A DNA stretch of 64,000 nucleotides, taken from positions 124,001 through 188,000 of the forward strand of contig JADJOP010000003.1 of the NCBI GenBank assembly GCA_016713735.1. Direction: 5' to 3'. This stretch comes from Bryobacterales bacterium. Its GTDB lineage: Bacteria; Acidobacteriota; Terriglobia; Bryobacterales; Bryobacteraceae. The notes under the pieces were generated by a model. That model ran no database searches. It worked only from the letters and a program-made list of their open reading frames with translations, and had not been told where the DNA came from. How positions within the stretch are numbered: position 1 is the first letter of the stretch; every line of letters starts with the position of its first letter. Shown one piece after another: positions 18,501 to 27,820 of the stretch. The position numbers and the translations under genes are program-made.

Positions 18501-19369
18501 AGTTCAACAACATCACCTTCGTTGACTCGGGCGGCGACAGCTACTTCCACAGCTTTCAGGCCGTGTTGCGCAAGCGCTTTTCGAGCGGTCTGACGGTGAA
18601 CGCCACCTACGCCTTCGCCAAGTCGATCGACAACCAGTCGGTCGATCCGATCGCCTCGAGTTCCGGCGGCGGTTTGAGCACGACGAACTCGCGCACGCCG
18701 GCCGACACCGGCAACTGGCGGAACGAGCGCGCGGTCTCCGACTTCGACCGCCGTCATGTGTTCAACTCCGCCTGGCTGTACGAGCTGCCGTTCGGCAAAA
18801 ACAAGGCGTTTCTCGGCTCGGCGGGCGGCGCGCTGAATCACTTTGTCGGCGGCTGGAGCCTGAACGGCATCTTCAGCGCCTACACGAGCGAGCCGTGGAC
18901 AGTGACCAGCGGCACGCGCACCAACAACGCCTCGCACGTCTCACGCGCGGCGCTGGTGGGCAACACGCTGCCTTCGACCGAGTTGAAGGAGCAGGCCGGC
19001 TCGGTCGGCCCTGTGCTCTTCACGCGGGAGCAGACGGCGCAGTTCTTCGCGATTCCCGGACCCGGCGAAAACGGCATGGGGCGCAACATGTTCCGCGGCC
19101 CCGGCTATTGGAACTTCGACCTGGCGGCGCAGAAGAACTTCCAACTGACCGAACGCTTCCGCCTGCAGTTCCGTGCCGAGACGTTCAACACGCTCAACCA
19201 CCCGAGCTTCCAGACGCCCACGGCATCTTCGAGCGGATCGAACCAGATCACCAACGCGCGCTTTGGCGAGACCTGCTGCGAGGCGGTGGCGCCGAATACG
19301 ACGTCGAACATTATTCAGACGGGTGAGTCGGGGCGGGTCGTGCAGTTCGGTTTGAAGCTTAGTTTTTGA
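15596..19369 (+). CDS. Oar-like TonB-dependent receptor with carboxypeptidase-regulatory domain
   Basis: A 1257-residue outer-membrane receptor. The signal peptide (MPLRRIAVLISVFLFALGAL) is followed by a carboxypeptidase-regulatory-like beta-sandwich (about 25-105, SAISGTITDATGGVVPSAKV), a plug (VIVELPLNGRNPLNLIVLEPG) and a long beta-barrel ending in the terminal aromatic VVQFGLKLSF. Such receptors are greatly expanded in Acidobacteria, where they are thought to import oligosaccharides or other large ligands. The ATG at 15596 has AGGGAGG five nt upstream. It converges with the DUF1501 gene across a 75-bp hairpin region. Confidence 0.93.
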   Translation: MPLRRIAVLISVFLFALGALLAQTSTSAISGTITDATGGVVPSAKVSVTNEATGAINRQETTPSGLFSFASLPVGVYTVAVEQAGFKTARRTGITLTVGTPVTVDIALEVGQTNETVSVASTYEQLQTSSATLGNVVERKVIVELPLNGRNPLNLIVLEPGVVQRTQGGAGTGIHVNGSRDFAFNTTIDGIEANESSVPNPTNNVFRLNPDNVQEYKVTTSNATPEEGRNSGASVSIATRSGTNELHGTLFHFFRNTVLNSNDFFSSANGTPKPDIKMNQFGLEMGGPIRRNKTFFFGSYQQANVNFAQPIDQVFGGPPIMYTPEALGGKYRYFRVNPNSPFTLNGTRITQNVPGLVDPKTGALAAGVRTCGSNTDLNCIGTYDIYANDPRRIGADPKVMSLLRQYPAPNSWTAGDGLNTATYLWNPPVRLRGPNIMGRVDHTINDNNTVFFRYLFGDANTLGGDPNNSRPQVFPNFPPLGEVYRRSHNLAASWRTVISPRIVNDLTVGYSRFFFLFTQGEANPAFPNIPPYDFANISDAQINRPRTNRAVNTPQILDNLSIVKGSHVIRMGFNFRFYQHNDQRGQPGGVNVTPVMSFSRTTRPPDLDRTLVPGINVNDSNRLLQGINELLGIPAQLQQVFLGDLKSDAFLPYRTGDSVTLWAQGQRMKQYNFYLQDEWKIRRNMTINYGARWEINMAPTEAGGRVYVPDKSFLGGELVSFVNKDRWYQNNNLGAIGPRLGLTWAPGNGRTVFRTGYGMAFDPIASFQVTAVAGRPPGITTTCQSIPGGSTTPGCAVVPDRRVNEGFPEELTPPSRKPSQFLTPPRQLTGTAPNVTVFDQNLKLPTVHQWNFNIQRELAGGTLVQVAYVGRRGTRLYRAYDLNQISAAPVLDDFKAMQTNVRAGCAAAGTGCPAGVAGTPIRLLTSGALTAAFLNSATTRNELNQNAAGVFSQRIEQTTLALGLRPNQQFNNITFVDSGGDSYFHSFQAVLRKRFSSGLTVNATYAFAKSIDNQSVDPIASSSGGGLSTTNSRTPADTGNWRNERAVSDFDRRHVFNSAWLYELPFGKNKAFLGSAGGALNHFVGGWSLNGIFSAYTSEPWTVTSGTRTNNASHVSRAALVGNTLPSTELKEQAGSVGPVLFTREQTAQFFAIPGPGENGMGRNMFRGPGYWNFDLAAQKNFQLTERFRLQFRAETFNTLNHPSFQTPTASSSGSNQITNARFGETCCEAVAPNTTSNIIQTGESGRVVQFGLKLSF

Positions 19370-19371
19370 TC

Positions 19372-19420
19372 GCGCACAACGGAGCCTCGGCGGCACACAC
19401 CGCCGCCGGGCCCTGTGCGC
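19372..19420. terminator. Nested hairpin between convergent genes
   Basis: GCGCACA (19372) pairs with TGTGCGC (19420), and inside it CGGCGG (19388) pairs with CCGCCG (19405) around a CACACA loop. It sits between the stops of the TonB receptor and DUF1501 genes, where a bidirectional terminator is expected. There is no T-tract, so intrinsic termination is uncertain. Confidence 0.4.
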
Positions 19421-19444
19421 TCCGGACGGGCGCGCAAGCGCGGT

Positions 19445-20869
19445 TCAGCTCAAGATGTCCTTCACCACGCGGCCGTGGACGTCGGTGAGGCGGTAGTGGC
19501 GGCCTTGGAACTTGTAGGTCAGCCGCAGGTGGTCAACGCCGAGCAGGTGGAGGATGGTGGCGTGGAGGTCGTGCACGTCGACGGGGTTCTCGGTGATGTT
19601 GTAGCTGAAGTCGTCGGTCTCACCGTAGACGAGGCCGGGCTTGACGCCGCCGCCGGCGAGCCACATGGAGAAGCAGCGCGGGTGGTGGTCGCGGCCGTAG
19701 TCGTCGGCGGTGAGCTTGCCCTGGCAGTACGCCGTGCGGCCGAACTCGCCGCCCCAGACGATGAGGGTGTCGTCGAGCAGGCCGCGCTGGGCGAGATCCG
19801 TCACCAGCGCGGCGCTGGGCTGATCGATGTCGCGGCATTGTTTGGGGTGGTTCGCGGGGAGGTTCACATGCTGATCCCAACCGCGATGGAAGAGTTGGAT
19901 GAAGCGCACACCGCGCTCGGCCATGCGGCGGGCGAGCAGACAGTTGGCGGCGTAGGAGCCGGGCTTCTTCACTTCGGGACCATAGAGCGCCAGCGTCGCT
20001 TCGCTTTCCTTCGATAGATCGGTCAGCTCGGGCACGGACGATTGCATGCGGTAGGCCATCTCATATTGCGCGACGCGGGTGGCAATCTCCGGGTCGCCGA
20101 ACTCGCTCTGGTGCTCGTTGTTCAACTGCGCGAGGTCGTCGAGGAAGCGGCGGCGGCCCTGCGGGGTGAGGCCTTCGGGGTTGGAGAGATAGAGCACGGG
20201 GTCGGCGGCGGCGCGGAACTTCACGCCCTGATAGCGCGAAGGGATGAAGCCGGAAGCCCACAGGCGGTCGGCCAGCGGCTGGTCGCCGGAACTGGCCGAA
20301 CCTTGCGAGATGAGGACGACGAACGAGGGCAGGTCCTTGTTCTCCGAGCCGAGCCCGTAGGCGACCCAGGAGCCGATGCTGGGGCGGCCGGCGATCTGGT
20401 GGCCGGTTTGGAAGAAGGTCACCGCCGGGTCGTGGTTGATCTGCTCGGTATGCATCGACTTGATGACGCAGATGCGGTCGGCGATCTTGGCGGTGTGCGG
20501 CAGGAGGTCGCTCACCCACATGCCCGATTGGCCGCGGCGCTCAAACGGGAACATGCTCGGCACGAGCGGGAAGCTGGCCTGGGCGGCGGTCATGCCGGTG
20601 AGTCGCTGGCCCATGCGCACGCTGGCGGGAAGCTCGGCCGTGCGTAGCTCTTCGAGCTTGGGCTTGTAGTCGAAGGTCTCAATCTGCGACGGGCCGCCGG
20701 ACATGAAGAGGAAGATGACGCGCTTCACCTTGGGCGCGAAGTGCGGCGCGGGTTGGCCGGACTCTTCGGCCATCATCGAGGCGAGCGCCGTGGAGCCGAG
20801 CGCGAGGCCGGTGCGCGAGAAGAACTGGCGGCGGCTGGTGTGGTGCAGATGGCGGCGCAGGGGATCCAT
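19445..20869 (-). CDS. DUF1501 family protein, Tat-exported
   Basis: A 474-residue DUF1501 protein (alkaline-phosphatase/sulfatase-like fold). The N-terminus carries a twin-arginine signal (SRRQFFSRTGLALGSTALA). The body has IFLFMSGGPSQIETFDYKPK and the late WGGEFGRTAYCQGK and GRDHHPRCFSMWLAGGG, typical of the family. It is encoded six nt downstream of the DUF1549/DUF1553 gene. This pair is characteristic of Planctomycetes and Acidobacteria and usually co-occurs with large surface receptors. The substrate is unknown; a periplasmic hydrolase working with the partner is likely. Confidence 0.92.
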   Translation of the reverse strand: MDPLRRHLHHTSRRQFFSRTGLALGSTALASMMAEESGQPAPHFAPKVKRVIFLFMSGGPSQIETFDYKPKLEELRTAELPASVRMGQRLTGMTAAQASFPLVPSMFPFERRGQSGMWVSDLLPHTAKIADRICVIKSMHTEQINHDPAVTFFQTGHQIAGRPSIGSWVAYGLGSENKDLPSFVVLISQGSASSGDQPLADRLWASGFIPSRYQGVKFRAAADPVLYLSNPEGLTPQGRRRFLDDLAQLNNEHQSEFGDPEIATRVAQYEMAYRMQSSVPELTDLSKESEATLALYGPEVKKPGSYAANCLLARRMAERGVRFIQLFHRGWDQHVNLPANHPKQCRDIDQPSAALVTDLAQRGLLDDTLIVWGGEFGRTAYCQGKLTADDYGRDHHPRCFSMWLAGGGVKPGLVYGETDDFSYNITENPVDVHDLHATILHLLGVDHLRLTYKFQGRHYRLTDVHGRVVKDILS

Positions 20870-20875
20870 CGCGGG

Positions 20876-23860
20876 CTACTCCTTGGTGACCACTTCGTCG
20901 AGGTTGAGGATCATGCTGGCTACGGTCATGAAGGCGGCGTGATCGGCGGCGGCGAGCGAGGCATCACGCTTGCCTTCGCCCTGGGCGAGGAGCTTTTCGG
21001 CGGCGGCGGCGTCAGAGGCGTAACGATCGCGGTGATGGGCGAGCGCCTGGGCAAGGATGCCCAGTTCGCGCTCATTGGGGAAGCGGGCCGTGGCGAGGCG
21101 GAAGCCGAAGCGGAGGCGGTCCTGCGCCGTCGCCCCGCCTTCACGCACCATGCGCTGGCCGAGGAAGCGGGCGGCTTCGAGGAACTGCACATCGTTCATC
21201 AGGTTCAGCGCCTGCAGCGGGGTGTTGGTGCGGGAGGAGCGCACGGAGCAGACCTCGCGGCCGGCGGCGTCGAAGTTCATCATGGCCGGCGGCGGCGAGG
21301 TGCGGCGCCAGAAGGTGTAGAGGGAGCGGCGGTAGAGGTCGGCGCCGTGGTCCTGTTTGTAGTCCATGCCGGAGAGCTCTTTCCAGAGGCCGTCGGGCTG
21401 GTAGGGCTTGACGCTGGGACCGCCGACGCGGCGGTCGAGGAGGCCGGCGATGGCGAGGGCCTGGTCGCGGACGATCTCGGCGGGGAGGCGGGTTCGCGAG
21501 CCGCGGGCGAGCAGGCGGTTTTCCGGATCACGCTGCACCAGTTCCGGCGCGACGCGCGAGGACTGGCGATAGGTGGAGCTGGTGACGATGGTCTTCAACA
21601 GGTGGCGGACATCCCAGCCGGAGTCCATGAACTCGACGGCGAGCCAGTCGAGCAACTCGGGGTGGCTGGGCCATTCGCCTTGCGAGCCGAAGTCCTCGAC
21701 GGTCTTGACGAGGCCCGTGCCGAAAATCATCTGCCAGTAGCGGTTGACGATGACGCGGGCGGTGAGGGGATTGTCGCGCGACACCATCCAGCGGGCCAGG
21801 GCGAGGCGCGAGGGGGCGGGGTTGGTGGTGAGCGCGGCAGGGAGCGCGGGCGTCACTTCGGGGCCGGGCTTGTCGTAGGCGCCGCGCAGCAGGACGTGGG
21901 CCTTCGGCGGAGTGGGGTTGTCGTGCATCACCATCACCGTGGGGAAGCTGCGCACGAGCTTGGCGCGCTCTTCGCGCAGGTCGAGCACGGCGCGGTAGGC
22001 CTCGCGCACCTCAGGCGCGGCGAAGTCCTCCAGCCAGGCCGAGCGCCGGGCTTCGGGCAGGGAGGGGTTGGCGAGTTGCGCAACTTCGGGGGCTTCCAGG
22101 AGACGCCCGTAGACCCACACCTCGTCGATCGTGCCTTGGAAATAGGACTTGGCAGGTTCGCGCAGCCCACCGCCGCCGCCGATGCGGATGGGTTCTTTCG
22201 CGCGGAACTCCTGGTTCAGCTCATCAAGGATGGTCTTGGTGGGGGCGAGTTTACCGTCGACATAAATGAGGATGCCCGAGGCGACGCGCGAAGCATCGTA
22301 GGTGACGGTGACGTGGTGCGGCTGGTTGAGCGTGACGGGCGCGGCGGTTTCCACATGTAACGCGTCGTCGAGCCAGCGCGAGGAGAGGTAGACGCGGAGC
22401 TTGCCCTCCACCAGTTCGATGCCCCAGCCGGTGGGTTCCTGTTCGAGCTTGGCGCGCGTGACGATGGCGCCGTTGGGCGAGGTGGCGGTGAAGCGGGCGG
22501 CGAGGGTGAAGCGGTCAAAATAGCCCACCAGCGCGGCGTTGGAACCGGCGTCGTGGAACTTCGTGCCGTCGAACTTCCGGTTGAGCGCGGCGTGGAAGAG
22601 ACGGCCGCGCGAGGTGGACCATGCGGCCGGGATCGCCCCCGCCGCAGGCTCACCGGCGCGGCCACGCAGAGCGTTCCAGCGCTGCTCGGCGGCGGCCAGG
22701 CGCGCATCGACAGCCGTGAGCTTGGCCTCGTCGTCCGGGGTGGGCGCGGGCACCAGCGGTGGCGTGTTGCCGAACTTGAAATAGCGGCCGCGCTCGGGGA
22801 TGTTCGAGAAATAGGAGTAGAGCTGGTAAAACTCCTTTTGCGAGAACGGATCGTATTTATGGTTGTGGCAGCGTGCGCAGCCCATCGTGGTGCCGAGCCA
22901 CACCATGGCCGTGGTCTCCACGCGGTCGGCGGCGTATTCGGCCAGATACTCCTCTTGCACGATGCCGCCTTCGCCGTTGCCGCGATGGTTGCGGTGAAAG
23001 CCGGTGGCGCTGCGCTGGGGGAGGGTGGCGTTGGGCAACTGGTCGCCGGCGAGTTGTTCGATGGTGAACTGATCGAAGGGCATGTTGCTCTGGAAGGCGT
23101 TGAGCACCCAATCGCGCCAGCGCCACATGGAGCGTTCGCCGTCGGTCTGGTAGCCGTTGGTGTCGGCATAGCGGGCGGCGTCGAGCCAGCGCGAGGCGAG
23201 GGTCTCGGCGTGGGCGGGCGAGGCGAGCAGGCGGTCGACGGTGCGGGTGTAGGCGGCTTCGGAGGGGTCGGCGAGGAAGGCGTCGATCTCGGCGGGAGTG
23301 GGCGGCAGGCCGGTGAGGTCGAGCGATAAGCGGCGGAGCAGGCGGGCGCGGTCGGCCTCCGGCGCCGGGGAGAGGCTCTCGCGCTCCAGGCGAGCAAATA
23401 CGAAGTTGTCGATGGCGTTGCGCTCGCGACCGGCGAAGGCCGTCCTCGGGGGCGCGGGTCGTTCCGGAGGCAGATACGACCAGTGTTTCTCCCACTTCGC
23501 GCCCTCGGCAATCCAACGGGTCAGCGTTTCGATTTCCGCCGGCTTCAGAGCGTGCCCGGTGGAGAGCGGCGGCATGCGCAGCGCCTTGTTGGGCGACTGG
23601 ATGCGCGCCACCAGCGTGCTCGCGGCCGGGCTGCCGGGGACGATGGCACGGCGCCCCTTGCCCAGGTCGGCGGTGGCGTCGGCAAAGGAATCCAGCCGCA
23701 GCGGGATGTTCTTGTTCTTGGCGTCAGGACCGTGGCAGGCATAGCAGCGGTCAGACAAAATGGGCCGAACGTCACGGTTGAAGCGCACCTGGGCCGTCGC
23801 CGGCGTCACTGCGCACAAGGCCGCCAACAGCGGCAACGCGAAACGGCTGGGATGCGGCAT
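20876..23860 (-). CDS. Planctomycete-type cytochrome c + DUF1549 + LamG-like + DUF1553 protein
   Basis: A 994-residue secreted protein. After the signal peptide (SRFALPLLAALCAVTPATAQ) comes a single c-type haem domain (DRCYACHGPDAKNK), then DUF1549 (LLRRLSLDLTGLPPTPAEID and MGCARCHNHKYDPFSQ). A concanavalin/LamG-like insert follows at about residues 430-610 (LAARFTATSPNGAIVTRAK, GTIDEVWVYGRLLEAPE), then C-terminal DUF1553 (TARVIVNRYWQMIFG, SSRTNTPLQALNLMNDVQF). The ATG at 23860 was chosen because it opens directly into the signal peptide. Probably an envelope complex with DUF1501 that binds a glycan and transfers electrons; no reaction is established. Confidence 0.92.
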   Translation of the reverse strand: MPHPSRFALPLLAALCAVTPATAQVRFNRDVRPILSDRCYACHGPDAKNKNIPLRLDSFADATADLGKGRRAIVPGSPAASTLVARIQSPNKALRMPPLSTGHALKPAEIETLTRWIAEGAKWEKHWSYLPPERPAPPRTAFAGRERNAIDNFVFARLERESLSPAPEADRARLLRRLSLDLTGLPPTPAEIDAFLADPSEAAYTRTVDRLLASPAHAETLASRWLDAARYADTNGYQTDGERSMWRWRDWVLNAFQSNMPFDQFTIEQLAGDQLPNATLPQRSATGFHRNHRGNGEGGIVQEEYLAEYAADRVETTAMVWLGTTMGCARCHNHKYDPFSQKEFYQLYSYFSNIPERGRYFKFGNTPPLVPAPTPDDEAKLTAVDARLAAAEQRWNALRGRAGEPAAGAIPAAWSTSRGRLFHAALNRKFDGTKFHDAGSNAALVGYFDRFTLAARFTATSPNGAIVTRAKLEQEPTGWGIELVEGKLRVYLSSRWLDDALHVETAAPVTLNQPHHVTVTYDASRVASGILIYVDGKLAPTKTILDELNQEFRAKEPIRIGGGGGLREPAKSYFQGTIDEVWVYGRLLEAPEVAQLANPSLPEARRSAWLEDFAAPEVREAYRAVLDLREERAKLVRSFPTVMVMHDNPTPPKAHVLLRGAYDKPGPEVTPALPAALTTNPAPSRLALARWMVSRDNPLTARVIVNRYWQMIFGTGLVKTVEDFGSQGEWPSHPELLDWLAVEFMDSGWDVRHLLKTIVTSSTYRQSSRVAPELVQRDPENRLLARGSRTRLPAEIVRDQALAIAGLLDRRVGGPSVKPYQPDGLWKELSGMDYKQDHGADLYRRSLYTFWRRTSPPPAMMNFDAAGREVCSVRSSRTNTPLQALNLMNDVQFLEAARFLGQRMVREGGATAQDRLRFGFRLATARFPNERELGILAQALAHHRDRYASDAAAAEKLLAQGEGKRDASLAAADHAAFMTVASMILNLDEVVTKE

Positions 23861-23960
23861 GGCTGGAGTGTGTGCGATTATATCGCGCCGCAACGGCTGG
23901 GACCAATTGCGCCAACCCCACCTTCACCTGGGCGTGCGCCTGGGCCGCGCCGCGTCGACC

Positions 23961-24437
23961 TTATTCCTTGTTTGGGGAAGCCTGCTCGAGCAGCCGCCGC
24001 CGCGCCGTGGTTAGCCGCGAATCGAGAATCCGCGCCAGGCAGCGGTACACGTGATAGCCCAGCTCGTGGTCCGCTTCGGCCATCTCGCGCAGCCGGGTGC
24101 AGTCGATGGCAATCGCTTCGACGTCGGTCAACGCCCGTGCGTCGAAACTCCAGTTGTGGCTCGTCACCAATCCGGAGCCGCCGAGCATCTCGCCGGGCCC
24201 CACCGATTCCACGCTCACCGGACCATGCAGCGGCAGGTAGATCTCCAGCGCCAGTTGCCCCTTCAAAATCAGGTAACAGGTCTCGTGCTGCTCGCCTTGT
24301 TTCCAGAGGTGCGTGCCGCCTTTCAATTGAACGAATGCCGACACACTGGCCACTTTCGCCAGGAGGGCGTCCCCAAACCCGGCAAAGAAGGGTTGCGAAG
24401 CGACGAGTTGGGCGATTGGTACAGGCACAAAGATCAA
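23961..24437 (-). CDS. Cyclic nucleotide-binding domain protein without DNA-binding domain
   Basis: A 158-residue protein consisting of one CAP-ED/cNMP-binding domain (LWKQGEQHETCYLILKGQLA, then GPGEMLGGSGLV) plus a C-terminal helix. It lacks the helix-turn-helix of CRP/FNR regulators, and the usual Arg of the cNMP phosphate cassette is not evident, so ligand binding is doubtful. No good ATG or Shine-Dalgarno is visible; the start is a TTG at 24437 or a GTG at 24428. A 24-bp perfect palindrome ends five bases upstream of the TTG. Located beside a two-component system, it may be a signalling adaptor. Confidence 0.75.
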   Translation of the reverse strand: MIFVPVPIAQLVASQPFFAGFGDALLAKVASVSAFVQLKGGTHLWKQGEQHETCYLILKGQLALEIYLPLHGPVSVESVGPGEMLGGSGLVTSHNWSFDARALTDVEAIAIDCTRLREMAEADHELGYHVYRCLARILDSRLTTARRRLLEQASPNKE

Positions 24438-24441
24438 GAGA

Positions 24442-24465
24442 GAACTGGGACACGTGTCCCAGTTC
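24442..24465. repeat. 24-bp perfect palindrome
   Basis: GAACTGGGACAC followed directly by its exact reverse complement (axis between 24453 and 24454). It lies immediately upstream of the cyclic-nucleotide-binding gene, in the 355-bp region before the divergent histidine kinase gene. It could be an operator or one copy of a dispersed extragenic palindrome; only one copy is present in this window. The rest of the region shows no other clear feature. Confidence 0.8.
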
Positions 24466-24792
24466 CCTGCCTCTTCGCCGAAGCAATTTGGAAGCCATTC
24501 CCTGGACGAGATCCGCTTTGCCCCCGCAAACTACCCCGCTCTCCAACCACACCGCGCTCACCTCACTGGGCTCAAAGCAGTTCCACCCCGCATTCCCTTC
24601 ATGATCCAGCGAACAGAATCCTCACATGCGACTCCGCTGGGTGAAATGCCGCAATTTCTGATACCATTCGATATGCTCCGTCAAGGATGAGGTAATCTCC
24701 GGCATGAGCAGTAACACCCACCGGATTCTCAAATCGCCGATGAACTGGGTGCGAACACCCGGAGGCACCCCCTTGGGAGGGTGGAGATCACC

Positions 24793-25842
24793 ATGAACCG
24801 CCTGATTTCGGAGTCCGTGCTGCTAGCCCGGATTCTGGACTTGGCCGACGACGCCATCATTACCACCGATCTCGATCAAAGAATCCAATATTTCAATGCC
24901 GGCGCGGAGCGCGCCTTCGGCTATTCGCGCGACGAGGTGTTTGGCCAGCCGGTTGACATCCTGATCCCAGCCGGATTCCGCCACGCCCATTCCCAACATG
25001 TGAAGGAATTCTCGGCACAATCGCAAGCCTCGCGCCGCATGGGCGACCGACGAGAAATTTTCGGGCTTCACAAGAATGGGACGCAGTTTCCCGCCGAAGC
25101 CTCCATCTCGAAAGCGGACCTGGATGGCACGGTCCTCTATATGGTGATCCTGCGCGACATCACCGCCCGCCGTGAAGCTGAGTTTAAGATCCGTCAATCT
25201 CTGCGCGAAAAAGAGGCTTTGCTGCAGGAGATCCACCACCGCGTGAAAAACAACCTCCAGGTGGTTTCCAGCCTGTTGGGACTCCAGTCGCGCCAGGTGA
25301 GCGACGAGGAGATCCGCCGCGCGTTTCGCGAAAGCCAGAACCGCGTCCACTCCATGTCGCTCATTCACGAGCGGCTCTACCAGTCCAAAGACCTCGCCGA
25401 GATCGACTGCCAGGAGTATGCCGACCAGCTCGTCGGCCACCTCTTCCGATCCTATGGCGTCAGCCTCAGCCGGGTGAAACTGGACATGGACTTTGGCGGT
25501 GAACGGATGCCCATGGCCCTCGCCGTCCCCATTGGGCTGATCCTCAACGAGCTGCTCTCAAATTGCCTCAAGCATGCCTTTCCGCAGGGCCGAGACGGCC
25601 GCATCACGGTAACACTGGCGCGCTCGGAAGGCGAAACACTCACCCTCAGGGTCTCGGACAACGGCATCGGATTGCCCCAGAACGTAAATCTATGGAATGC
25701 CCGCTCGCTGGGCCTGCGGCTGGTGCGCATACTCAGCGAACAGATGGGGGCTGAGCTGAAGATGGTTTCCGAGCAGGGCACCAGCATGGAGTTGGTATTT
25801 CAAGGCCAGTCCGCCCCCGCCGGCGCCGCCGCCATTCAGTAG
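24793..25842 (+). CDS. PAS-domain sensor histidine kinase (HisKA_2 type)
   Basis: A 349-residue soluble kinase. The PAS domain spans about 10-125 (AIITTDLDQRIQYFNAGAER). A HisKA_2/HWE-like phosphoacceptor helix EIHHRVKNNLQVVSSLLGLQ carries the His near residue 148. The HATPase domain has the N-box NELLSNCLKHAFP and the G-box DNGIGLP. No membrane segment, so it senses a cytoplasmic or redox/ligand signal through PAS. The ATG at 24793 has GGAG six nt upstream; the earlier GTG at 24781 sits too close to its GGGAGG. It lies 14 nt upstream of its likely partner regulator. Confidence 0.92.
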   Translation: MNRLISESVLLARILDLADDAIITTDLDQRIQYFNAGAERAFGYSRDEVFGQPVDILIPAGFRHAHSQHVKEFSAQSQASRRMGDRREIFGLHKNGTQFPAEASISKADLDGTVLYMVILRDITARREAEFKIRQSLREKEALLQEIHHRVKNNLQVVSSLLGLQSRQVSDEEIRRAFRESQNRVHSMSLIHERLYQSKDLAEIDCQEYADQLVGHLFRSYGVSLSRVKLDMDFGGERMPMALAVPIGLILNELLSNCLKHAFPQGRDGRITVTLARSEGETLTLRVSDNGIGLPQNVNLWNARSLGLRLVRILSEQMGAELKMVSEQGTSMELVFQGQSAPAGAAAIQ

Positions 25843-25856
25843 GAGATGACGCAACT

Positions 25857-27656
<1,800 letters not shown>

Positions 27657-27714
27657 ACCGCCCCAGCGCCAAGCCCCGAACGGGGGCCATATCCCCCAGG
27701 GCGAGGGGTGGTCT

Positions 27715-27736
27715 CGGGGCGTCGAAAATCGCCCCG
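27715..27736 (+). terminator. Hairpin downstream of sigma54 regulator
   Basis: CGGGGCG and CGCCCCG form a 7-bp stem around TCGAAAAT, 58 nt after the regulator's stop. There is no T-tract, so it may be a weak terminator or an mRNA-stabilising hairpin. Confidence 0.3.
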
Positions 27737-27758
27737 CCCCATGGAAAATCGCAACAAT

Positions 27759-27774
27759 TGTGACAGTTGTCACT
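27759..27774. promoter_or_regulatory. CRP/FNR-family-like binding site
   Basis: TGTGA-CAGTTG-TCACT matches nine of ten half-site positions of the TGTGA-N6-TCACA consensus of CRP-type regulators, and contains a perfect GTGACA/TGTCAC inverted repeat. It lies 46 nt upstream of the decaheme cytochrome ATG, a position compatible with activation or repression. The regulator that would bind is not encoded nearby. Confidence 0.45.
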
Positions 27775-27820
27775 ATTGGCCTGTAACGTGCTTGTTCCAC
27801 GGCTGGTACGGGAGGTCCGA

